Below are positions 8,967-16,279 of a stretch of 64,000 bases of DNA, one piece after another; the stretch's first letter is position 1; the number at the start of each line of letters is the position of its first letter. The position numbers and the translations under genes were made by a program. This DNA comes from Poriferisodalis sp965208925 (GTDB lineage: Bacteria > Actinomycetota > Acidimicrobiia > Acidimicrobiales > Poriferisodalaceae): NCBI RefSeq assembly GCF_965208925.1, contig NZ_OZ242364.1, positions 620,001-684,000 on the forward strand, read 5' to 3'. Below the pieces are notes generated by a model. The model searched no databases. It was not told the origin of the DNA and was given only the letters and a program-made list of their open reading frames with translations.

Positions 8967-10154
8967 TCAGATGGCGAGGTCGTTGAGGTTGTAGTCGCGG
9001 ATGACGCGCTCGAAGGTCTCGTCGTTGAAACGGAAGTCGTCCTCGAGGCCGACGAAGGGCGCATAGGTATAGCGGCGCTCGTCGGGACGGTGCTGGGCCC
9101 GGGCGTCGATAGCCACGGCAATCACCGATGACCGCTTGAACACCCGCTCCTCGTCGTAGACGATCGCTGCGTCGCGCTCGTGCACCCGAAGCTGGCCGGC
9201 CACGCCCAGCACCGAGCTGCGCCGGTGGAAGCCGAACGTGATCGAGATCCGCGGATCTGCCGACGTGTTGGCGTACGAGCCGTGGATCATGTGACGGTTC
9301 ACCACCGTCGCATCGCCCGGCTCGCACAGCAGCGGGATGGCATCGGGCAGCATCACGCTGCCGCCGTTGTCAGCCACCTTGGCTCGCAGGTCGATGCGCC
9401 CCGCAGTGTGCGAGCCCGGCACGACCCACAGGGCATTCGCCGCCGTGGTCTCATACAGCTGCACTTGGAAGTTGAAGCCGTGGATGCCCATGTCCCAGTC
9501 GGGGTTGTCCCAGTGGGTCACACCGTCCTGATGCCACGACACCGAGCCGCCGAGCCCGGGCTCCTTCACGAAGATCGCGTCGTTGTAGGGGACGAAGTCG
9601 GGGCCGTTGATGCTCTCGGCGATCGACATCAGGTCCGGGTGCCCGTACAGGCGCAGCGCCGAGGGCATCGACTGGCACATGCCGAAGATCAGGTACACCA
9701 CGTCGGGCGGGGCATCGGCATCGGGCATGGGCTGGTCCATCTGCACCTGGTGGCGGCCCGCCAGCGCGCTGGTGCCGCCCCACGGGTCCGACAGCGGCGC
9801 GACGTGGATGTAGGGCTCGACGGCGCAGTCCCGCCCCAGCGCAGGGCGGCCGTGCTTGTCCACGTCGGCGCCCTTGCGCACCGGCGCGCGCTCGATCACC
9901 TCGGCCACGTCGGCTCGCAGCTCGGCGATCTCGTCGGCATCGACCACGCCGGTGAACACATAGAAGCCGTGCTTCCAGAAGTCGTCCAGGATGTCGGGGT
10001 GCAGCTTGCCGTCGGGGCCGAACCGGACCGGCCCCCGGTTGCCGGTGTCGTGCGCGCGCTGCACTCCCTCGGCGAGGTAGTCGGCCATCTCAGCGAGATG
10101 CTCGGCTCTCGTCGGCGTGTCAGCCGTCCGTACCGGATCCGCAACGTCTGTCAT
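8967..10154 (-). CDS. Phytanoyl-CoA dioxygenase (PhyH) family oxygenase
   Basis: Fe(II)/2-oxoglutarate-dependent oxygenase of the PhyH family, 395 residues. The metal-binding HxD is visible in SWHQDGVTHW and the distal histidine in VVNRHMIHGSYANTS, followed by the arginine expected to hold 2-oxoglutarate (DPRISITFGFHRR). The double-stranded beta-helix core lies between about 100 and 340. Start chosen at MTDVADPVRTAD, with GGGGGA 8 bases upstream. PhyH enzymes of this length hydroxylate varied small molecules, so the substrate is unknown. It lies back to back with the crotonase at 10246; a shared pathway is possible but unproven. Confidence 0.85.
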   Translation of the reverse strand: MTDVADPVRTADTPTRAEHLAEMADYLAEGVQRAHDTGNRGPVRFGPDGKLHPDILDDFWKHGFYVFTGVVDADEIAELRADVAEVIERAPVRKGADVDKHGRPALGRDCAVEPYIHVAPLSDPWGGTSALAGRHQVQMDQPMPDADAPPDVVYLIFGMCQSMPSALRLYGHPDLMSIAESINGPDFVPYNDAIFVKEPGLGGSVSWHQDGVTHWDNPDWDMGIHGFNFQVQLYETTAANALWVVPGSHTAGRIDLRAKVADNGGSVMLPDAIPLLCEPGDATVVNRHMIHGSYANTSADPRISITFGFHRRSSVLGVAGQLRVHERDAAIVYDEERVFKRSSVIAVAIDARAQHRPDERRYTYAPFVGLEDDFRFNDETFERVIRDYNLNDLAI

Positions 10155-10245
10155 CGCATTCCCCCAACAGTGCCTGTCGCGACGATGGTAATCGGGCAAC
10201 TCGCAGGCTCTCTCGTGCACGGCTCGGCTCTGCGAGCATGAGCCC

Positions 10246-11034
10246 ATGGAGTTTCACGAGTACGCAGACCGATACCGCACCGCCGAGGTGACCCGCGACG
10301 ACGCCGGCGTGGTGACCGTGCGCATGCACACCCGCGACGGCCCGCTGCAGTGGGGCGGCCGCCCCCACCGCGAGCTGCCCGAACTGTTCATGGCGCTCGC
10401 CTCCGACCGTGACATCAAGGTGGTCATCCTCACCGGCACCGGCGAGTCGTTCATCGAGCTGCCCGATGAGGTCAATGCGCTCGCCGAAGGGCGCGCCAAC
10501 GCAACCGTGTGGGACCGCATCATCTGGGAAGGCAACCGGCTGGTCGACCAGATGCTCGACATCGAGGTGCCGATGATCGCGGCGGTGAACGGCCCGGTGA
10601 CCGTGCACTCCGAGCTGGCGGTCCTCTGCGACATCGTGCTGGCCGCCGAGGGCGCCTACTTCCAGGATGCGCCGCACTTCCCCGGCGGGCTCGTGCCCGG
10701 CGACAGCATGCAGATCGTCTGGCCGCTGCTGCTCGGACCCAACAGGGGCCGCTACTTCCTGCTGACCGGCCAGCAGATCGGCGCGACCGAAGCCCACGAG
10801 CTGGGCATAGTCGGCGAAGTGCTGCCCGTCGGCGGCCTGATGGCCCGCGCCCAAGAGATTGCTGCGGACCTAGCCCAGCTCAACCCGATCCTGCTGCGCA
10901 ACACACGGCACGCCTTGGTGCGCCCGCTGCGGCGCGCCATGGCCGACGACCTGCACACCGGCCTCGCCCTAGAAGCAATCGCCTCGATGTCAGCCCGCGA
11001 GTGGTTCCGCGACCAAACGCCCGAAGAGTCCTGA
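10246..11034 (+). CDS. Crotonase-fold hydrolase resembling 6-oxocamphor hydrolase
   Basis: 262-residue crotonase-superfamily protein. Its central part closely follows 6-oxocamphor hydrolase, which cleaves a C-C bond in cyclic beta-diketones by a retro-Claisen reaction. From memory of that enzyme, its key residues are His122, His145, Asp154 and Glu244; here H121, H144, D153 and E243 occupy the same spacing, with H144 and D153 inside PHFPGGLVPGD. It lacks the AGG(x)E acid pattern of true enoyl-CoA hydratases. NRGRYFLLTGQQIGA marks the crotonase trimer helix region. The gene is divergent from the PhyH oxygenase with about 90 bases between. A diketone or similar substrate made by hydroxylation is an attractive guess. 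Confidence 0.8.
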   Translation: MEFHEYADRYRTAEVTRDDAGVVTVRMHTRDGPLQWGGRPHRELPELFMALASDRDIKVVILTGTGESFIELPDEVNALAEGRANATVWDRIIWEGNRLVDQMLDIEVPMIAAVNGPVTVHSELAVLCDIVLAAEGAYFQDAPHFPGGLVPGDSMQIVWPLLLGPNRGRYFLLTGQQIGATEAHELGIVGEVLPVGGLMARAQEIAADLAQLNPILLRNTRHALVRPLRRAMADDLHTGLALEAIASMSAREWFRDQTPEES

Positions 11035-11166
11035 GTGCACTGGCGGATGGAACAGATGCCATAGCTGCGGAGGCGGCAGTGGACTCTGCGAGGTTGGAAC
11101 CTGCCGGATTCCCGGAGCAGAGGGCGCTGCCGCCTTCGCAGCGGGCGTACCTATGCGTTTGGCCTG

Positions 11167-12096
11167 TCAGCCGGTGATGGCGTCGAGCGTCTCTTCGCTG
11201 GGAGCGAAGTAGAACGAGCCCGACGCCGGGTTCGAGAAGTCGGTGATCGCGTCGCGCACGCCATTCGCGTCATCGAGCCCGTACATCCGCCGCAGACGAC
11301 GCCGCAGCGGAGCCTGATCCTTGCAGAAGGCCATGAAGTACAGCCCCACGGTGCCGTCGTGGAACGCGTACGGCGTGGAGCGGCGGGCGATCTCGTTGAT
11401 CTTGTCGCTGCCCTCGTTGCCGTGGTTGCCGTCGGCACGCAGCTCGACGTGACTGAGGTGGCTGTAAGGCTCCTGGCTGTCGGTCTTGTCGGTTTCGGGG
11501 TACTTCTTGCGCCCGAAGTTCTTCTCCTGCTGATCGTCCGACAGGGCGTTCCAGCCGTCGAGGTCGTGCACCCAGCGCTGGGCGATGATGTGGCTGCCGC
11601 CCGCACCCGGATCGCCGTCGGGCACGATGGCCACGGCGGGCTGGTCTTCGTCGGCGGGGTTGCCGGTGCCGTCCTTGAAGCCGGTCATGTCGAGCGAATC
11701 GCCGTAGATGAACGTCGGCGTCTCACGAGCCACGGCCATGTGGCCGGCCAGCGCGGTGCGGGCGTCGTACTGCACCTTCCACACCTTGTCCTTGTCGTCG
11801 TGGTTCAGCCACAGCAGCAGCTCTTCCTGCGTGCCCTTGGCCTCGCGCCCGGAGCCATCCTCGGACTTGACGGTCACGTACTCCTGGAAGTCCTCGGGCA
11901 CGTCGTCGGTCAGATCCGGCAGCAGGCCGGGACCGATGCCGACGGTCAGGTTGATGCCCTGTTCGTCTGCGGCAGCCCTGGTGGCCGCGATGACGGACTT
12001 GATGACACCGAGGTCAGCGCCCTCGACGCGACTCAGGTGGACATACCACTGGTTGGCGCCCATCTCGTTGAAGATGGCCTTCTGCGGCGTCGGCAT
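11167..12096 (-). CDS. Dye-decolourising peroxidase (DyP) family haem peroxidase
   Basis: 309-residue DyP-type peroxidase using peroxide to oxidise a range of donors through haem. The family signature GxxDG is present as GFKDGTGNP with the distal aspartate. The second half has YAFHDGTVGLYFMAFCKD and ends in FYFAPSEETL, typical of the shorter (B-like) forms. There is no signal peptide, so it is cytosolic or encapsulin-loaded. The start at 12096 has AAGGAG seven bases upstream. Readings that extend far upstream in this frame cross the neighbouring gene and are not real. It is divergent from the selenoprotein gene, forming a small peroxide-handling locus. Confidence 0.9.
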   Translation of the reverse strand: MPTPQKAIFNEMGANQWYVHLSRVEGADLGVIKSVIAATRAAADEQGINLTVGIGPGLLPDLTDDVPEDFQEYVTVKSEDGSGREAKGTQEELLLWLNHDDKDKVWKVQYDARTALAGHMAVARETPTFIYGDSLDMTGFKDGTGNPADEDQPAVAIVPDGDPGAGGSHIIAQRWVHDLDGWNALSDDQQEKNFGRKKYPETDKTDSQEPYSHLSHVELRADGNHGNEGSDKINEIARRSTPYAFHDGTVGLYFMAFCKDQAPLRRRLRRMYGLDDANGVRDAITDFSNPASGSFYFAPSEETLDAITG

Positions 12097-12318
12097 CGTT
12101 GCTCCTTGAGGGTGTGATTGGTGCGACGTGAAGCGGCCGCGCCGGACGCCGCGGGGCGCCAAGGCGTGACTGCCGTGGCTGATCGTAGGCCAACCGACGC
12201 GCCACGCGCACCCTCGCTTCTGCCGCTGCTGCCCGACTGCTGAATGGTTGCTCACGCTGTGCCAGCATGATGCAATCGGCCGTCGCACCCGACGGCCACG
12301 ACCAGCGGAGAAGCGCCC

Positions 12319-13446
12319 ATGAGCATCGCAACTGCAGCGGCCACACCGGCCCGCCCGTATGACGCCGCGCTGCCCATCAGGGACGATCTGGCGGCAGCCC
12401 ACGGCGAGATCGCCGCGCGCTGGTCGCGGCCGGGGACCTGGTGGACTGGGGCCCAGCGTGCCGAGATCGTCCGCCAGGTGCGTGCAGCACGCGACCATCG
12501 CACCGACGACGGCGGCGCGCTGCCGCCCTGGGTGCAGCCCAGCAGCATCGACGGCCTCGTCGATCCCGATGGCCCGCTGCCCGCCGCAGCCGTCGACGCC
12601 ATTTGGCGCATCACCAATCACCCCGGCACGCTCACCGAGGACTGGTACCAGTCGATCATCGACCGCGGCGTCGATCCGCTGGCCTACGTGGAGCTGGTGG
12701 GCCTCGTGGCGCAGTCCAACTGCGTCGACCGCTTCGCCGACGCATTGGAGCTGCCCCGGATCGAACTCAACGAGCCTGCCGACGGCCCGCCTGGCAGGGA
12801 AGGAGCACCCGCGGCGGTCAAGTACCACTGGGTTCCCACGGCCGATCTCAAGATGCCCAATGTCATCAAGGCGCTCAGCGCCGTGCCGGCGGAGAACGAG
12901 GCACTGTTCATCCTGTCCGATGCCCAGTACGTGCCGATGGAGCGGGTGCGCGGCGATGTGGTGGCCGACCGCAACTCGCTGACTCGCCCGCAGATCGAAG
13001 TGCTCGCGGCGCGCACGTCCAAGCTCAACGAGTGCTTCTACTGAACGTCTGCACATGCGTTGCTGCTCGGTCTGAGCGGCCAGCAAAAGGACATGGACGT
13101 CAGCTACGAGACCGTCAACGGATCCAGCGACGGTGACGGCGGCGTGCCCCACGGCGCGCTGCTGGCGCGCCTCGCCGAGGCGATGTGGGAGGGCGACGCC
13201 GAGGCCACCGCTGCCGCACGTGCCGCAGTGGTCGACGCCGCCGGCGCCGACGTCATGGTGGATGCGGTCGCCGTCAGCGCCAACTTCCACATGATGACGC
13301 GAGTCGCCGACGGCACCGGCACCCCGCTGGACCCCGGCACCTACGACATGTCGGCGCCCGTGCGCGAGGCCTGTGACCTCAACGGCTTCGTGTCGCGCCG
13401 CGATCCCCAAGGCGACCGCCAGACCGCCCAGGGAGCGTCGAACTGA
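12319..13446 (+). CDS. AhpD-like selenoprotein (CxxU motif, UGA recoded at codon 242)
   Basis: Read through the in-frame TGA at 13042-13044, one continuous 375-residue protein appears. The segment around the stop reads SKLNECFY-U-TSAHALLL. AhpD/carboxymuconolactone-decarboxylase-like peroxidases carry CxxC followed three residues later by histidine; here the second cysteine is the TGA, giving C-F-Y-U-T-S-A-H. Downstream codons keep the same frame and the same high-GC coding character for 133 more codons, ending at TGA 13444. A hairpin with loop GGUCU lies at the correct distance after the TGA. The first half (residues 80-150) is a helical CMD-like segment with ITNHPGTLTEDWYQ. AhpD-like selenoproteins have been predicted in marine metagenomes. 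The start ATG follows AGCGGAGAAG. An ordinary nonsense mutation is the alternative. Confidence 0.82.
13042..13044 (+). other. Recoded UGA (selenocysteine codon)
   Basis: This in-frame TGA stands where the AhpD family has the second cysteine of CxxC, and the reading frame continues for 133 codons beyond it. Together with the hairpin at 13060-13086 this supports selenocysteine insertion rather than termination. Confidence 0.78.
13060..13086 (+). promoter_or_regulatory. Bacterial SECIS-like hairpin
   Basis: The RNA can fold with GCUGCUC (13062-13068) pairing to GAGCGGC (13074-13080; seven pairs, one G-U) around the five-base loop GGUCU. In another fold UUGCUG/CAGCAA plus CUC/GAG enclose the same loop with a bulge. 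From memory, the E. coli fdhF element recognised by SelB also shows GGUCU in its apical loop. The loop begins 25 bases after the UGA, within the known range for bacterial SECIS elements. Confidence 0.72.
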
Positions 13447-13517
13447 CGACCCGAGCTGACAACCCGGCATCGGCGCCGGGGCACGGAGCAAGAAGTTCCG
13501 GCGACCCGGCCTCGGTC

Positions 13518-15317
13518 TCAGGACCTGAAGCGCTTGGTCGGCAGGTGCGGGCCGACATAGCCCACATGCACCTTGCCGGTGTTGCGACCGGTGTCGTCGT
13601 GAAAATAGAGCCTCGGTGCGAGTCCGCCGTTGGACAGCTTGAGATGCGCCTCCATGACGATGTGGCCTGCGTCGCTGACCCGCGCCGACACCGGCATCTC
13701 CCGCAGGCGTCTCAGCTCGGGTCGCCTCATCACCTCTTCGGATTCGCGCATGGCCAGCTTCTTCGAGTTCGCGAACCATTTGCGCGGATGCTTGCTCGAC
13801 TTGCACCAGTCCCGAAAGTCGCCGAACTCGGCGCCCGAATGGGCGTAGGCCTCGAGTGCAAGCAGCCCGTCGAACACGCTGCGCGCCCATGACCGCGCCT
13901 CGATCGAGTTGTCCAGCTCGGCGACGTGCTGATCGATCTCGGGCGGGATCTCGACCCTGACGAGGTTGGCCCGAGCGAGCTGCAGCGCGTGGCTCACCGA
14001 CGTCACCGGCGGGTACTTCCTGCCAGCGGCATCGGTGACCATCGGGGTGCCGGCTTCGCCGACTCGCACCAGCATCTCCACCATCTGGTCTTCCTTGTCG
14101 ATGAGCTTCTCCTGGAGCTCCTCGGTGCGAAGCTGCGCCAGCTCGAGCTCGTCCTGCATGTCGAGGACCTGCTGGGACATCTCGTCGCGCTGATCCCGGG
14201 CGGCCTGTCGCTGCTCACGCGTCTCGAACAACGCTTCCCACAGATCGTCACGCTCGGATTCGAGCGCCTCGATGCGCTCATGAAGGCCAGAGCCGGACGC
14301 CAGTTCGGGCGCCCTGCGCTGACTGCCGAGCTCGGCTTGAGACTGGCTGAAGAGGGTGGGCGGCTCGCGCTCGACCATGGCAAGGCTCAGCAGCTGACTG
14401 GCCCAGCGGCCGGCCTGATGCGCGTCCGATCGCACTACCTCCTTGGCGAGGGTGCGATGCCGGTGCGGTTCGTGCTGGCCCGGCAGGTACAGCCGCGCCT
14501 CGCCCGGCTCCAGGTCCATCTCGCCGCCGATCAGGCGCTGAAACGGCGTCAGCGTCTCCAGCGGCATGACGAAGACGCGAGCCAGACCGGCGACTTGGGA
14601 AGCTGCGCTCTGCGCTCGCCGGGTCATGTCGCCGAGTGCTGTGTTGGGGTTGATGGGATCCCACGCCAGCACGAGATACGGGACCGGACGATCAGGCGAC
14701 AGGACCGCATTGCGGATCGCCTTGGCGTGCTCGGCATCACGGACCGGCACCGGTGACGTCGTGAGCGGTTCGCGGCCGAGGTGGGGCCGTCCGCCCCGGC
14801 GGTGAGCAGTGTCGAGCAGCTCGGACACGAGCGACTCGGCCCCCGTCGAGCGCAGTTGAGCCCAGCGTGACTGCCCTGAATCCGAGCCCGCCGCAGCGGA
14901 GACCCCCGGATCGACTGCGCCCAGGCTCACCGGCACCGAAGCAAGGGGAGGTGCCTCGACGTCCACCCAGACCCAGGCCTCGCCGTTGCCGCTGAGCACG
15001 CGGATTCTGACCACCGACCTGCCCAGCGCGGCGTGCTGGGCGAGCTCCAGCGTCGTCGTAGTGACGCCGCCGTTGGTCCGGGTGGCCCGCGTCAGGTCGA
15101 CGCGGGTTCCGTTCTCCTGCGCGATGTGGTCGCCCTCCCCACCGTCAGATTCGACATCGGCCACGTCGAGATGCGGGTGCTGCATCTGGGCCCATGCTCG
15201 AAAGCTGCGCGCCACATGCTTGTGCAGCCCAGAGCCCTCGTCTTCCCACATGACGCGGTAGATCACCTCGAGGGCAGCAAGATCGTCGTCGGTCACGTCC
15301 TGATCGTTGTCAAGCAC
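13518..15317 (-). CDS. Unrecognised 599-residue protein with coiled coil
   Basis: I do not recognise the family. The acidic N-terminus (1-60) contains YRVMWEDEGSGLHKHV. Residues 90-125 are a beta-rich part (SVVRIRVLSGNGEAWVWVDV). Residues 210-280 have PVPYLVLAWDPINPNT, then AGLARVFVMPLE and GEARLYLPG, a pattern I recall from large actinobacterial proteins of unknown role. Residues 345-418 are a strongly charged coiled coil, and the C-terminus is a compact domain ending FHDDTGRNTGKVHVGYVG. There is no signal peptide or membrane segment. The GTG start follows GGGGGAG. It stands alone between the selenoprotein and the PEBP gene. Possible roles include a sensor or a single-gene defence protein, without proof. 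Confidence 0.75.
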   Translation of the reverse strand: MLDNDQDVTDDDLAALEVIYRVMWEDEGSGLHKHVARSFRAWAQMQHPHLDVADVESDGGEGDHIAQENGTRVDLTRATRTNGGVTTTTLELAQHAALGRSVVRIRVLSGNGEAWVWVDVEAPPLASVPVSLGAVDPGVSAAAGSDSGQSRWAQLRSTGAESLVSELLDTAHRRGGRPHLGREPLTTSPVPVRDAEHAKAIRNAVLSPDRPVPYLVLAWDPINPNTALGDMTRRAQSAASQVAGLARVFVMPLETLTPFQRLIGGEMDLEPGEARLYLPGQHEPHRHRTLAKEVVRSDAHQAGRWASQLLSLAMVEREPPTLFSQSQAELGSQRRAPELASGSGLHERIEALESERDDLWEALFETREQRQAARDQRDEMSQQVLDMQDELELAQLRTEELQEKLIDKEDQMVEMLVRVGEAGTPMVTDAAGRKYPPVTSVSHALQLARANLVRVEIPPEIDQHVAELDNSIEARSWARSVFDGLLALEAYAHSGAEFGDFRDWCKSSKHPRKWFANSKKLAMRESEEVMRRPELRRLREMPVSARVSDAGHIVMEAHLKLSNGGLAPRLYFHDDTGRNTGKVHVGYVGPHLPTKRFRS

Positions 15318-15419
15318 GTCTCCCCCACGTCGTCATTCCGAGCGAGACGGAGAACGAGCACCGCCATTCGCTGGAGCCTGCGGGATCGGAATGCCGCTGG
15401 GGCATTCCGGCAGCCATGG

Positions 15420-15977
15420 CTAGCCCTGTTCGTAAACAGGCGTGATGAGGGCCCGGGCCAGCGTCGTGCCGAACATGTTGAAGCCGCAGATTGCCGGCGA
15501 GACGCTCTCATCGATCGGCAGCGAGGCAACGTTCAGCGCGTGCACGGCGAACATGTAGCGGTGCGGGCCATGGCCCGCGGGCGGCGCCGAGCCCAGGTAG
15601 CCGGACAGCCCGGCGTCGTTGCGGAGCTGCTTGGCTCCGTCGGGCAGCCCGCTGCCCTCGGCATTGCCGGCACCCGAGGCAAGCTCAGCGCACGACGCAG
15701 GGATGTCATACACCACCCAGTGCCAGAATCCGCTGCCGGTGGGCGCGTCGGGATCGAAACAGGTCACGGCGTAGCTCTGGGTGCCATCAGGCGCACCCGA
15801 CCACGCGAGATGCGGCGATCGATCTTCGCCGCCAGCGCCGAAGATGCCCGAGACCTGCGGCATCGGCAGCATCTGCCCCTCAGCCACATCGTCGCTGCGC
15901 ACCTCGAACGACGCGACTGCAGGAAGGAAGTCATAGGGGCTCGGAGGTTGTGGCATCACGAGTGTCTTTCTGTTCAC
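15420..15977 (-). CDS. PEBP / YbhB-YbcL family protein
   Basis: Phosphatidylethanolamine-binding-like (Raf kinase inhibitor-like) protein of 185 residues; bacterial members are small cytosolic ligand-binding proteins of unclear role. Both hallmark blocks are present: DPDAPTGSGFWHWVVYDIP around the ligand pocket and GPHRYMFAVHALN. The GTG start at 15977 or the ATG at 15956 (MPQPPSPYDF) are both possible; neither has a strong SD. It is a single gene whose upstream region holds the tandem hairpins at 16108-16185. Confidence 0.88.
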   Translation of the reverse strand: MNRKTLVMPQPPSPYDFLPAVASFEVRSDDVAEGQMLPMPQVSGIFGAGGEDRSPHLAWSGAPDGTQSYAVTCFDPDAPTGSGFWHWVVYDIPASCAELASGAGNAEGSGLPDGAKQLRNDAGLSGYLGSAPPAGHGPHRYMFAVHALNVASLPIDESVSPAICGFNMFGTTLARALITPVYEQG

Positions 15978-16085
15978 CTGCCCGAGGGCGGCTGCGCTCG
16001 GACAGTTGACACTATTCGTTGCACTGCGCTAGACAAGCCGCGTGTTCACCGCTCGGGGTGTGAACTCCGAGCTGCACATCACACA

Positions 16086-16185
16086 ACCCAAACTGACAGA
16101 CCAAGGACCGGCCCGCTTCGGCGGGTCGGTCTTTGGGTTACACAGCCCGGCCCGCTTCGGCGGGTCGGTCTTTGGGTTACACAGC
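16086..16185. terminator. Duplicated bidirectional terminator-like hairpin (39-bp tandem repeat)
   Basis: A 39-bp unit is repeated exactly at 16108-16146 and 16147-16185. Each unit contains CCGGCCCGC-TTCG-GCGGGTCGG, a stem capped by a stable UUCG tetraloop and followed by TCTTTGGGTT. In the first copy GACCG/CGGTC lengthens the stem to 11 pairs, and AACCCAAA upstream (16086-16093) can pair with TTTGGGTT. It fills the 300-base space between the divergent PEBP and GH13 genes. Confidence 0.7.
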
Positions 16186-16207
16186 CCGGCCGCCGCATGA
16201 TCTGATC

Positions 16208-16223
16208 CTGCAATCGGTTGCAG
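16208..16223. promoter_or_regulatory. LacI-type operator 1 (upstream of GH13-lacI)
   Basis: CTGCAATCGGTTGCAG is a near-perfect palindrome with the central CG typical of LacI/GalR-family sites. It lies about 57 bases before the GH13 start and shares the core GCAAnCGnTTGC with the sites at 19092 and 27802. Confidence 0.75.
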
Positions 16224-16279
16224 AATCGGGGCAGACTGACCGCAGGCACGTTGCCGCAGGTGGCGGCGCTGCCCGGAAC

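Noticed and set aside
13042..13446. Treating the segment after the TGA as a separate gene or the whole as a pseudogene
   Set aside because: Frame is continuous, the CxxC cysteine falls on the TGA, and a SECIS-like hairpin follows.
11167..13890. 907-residue minus-strand reading containing the DyP gene
   Set aside because: The DyP start with AAGGAG at 12096 explains the real gene; the upstream part is antisense to the selenoprotein gene.
16108..16185. CRISPR array
   Set aside because: Only two directly adjoining copies with no spacers; the unit is a hairpin.
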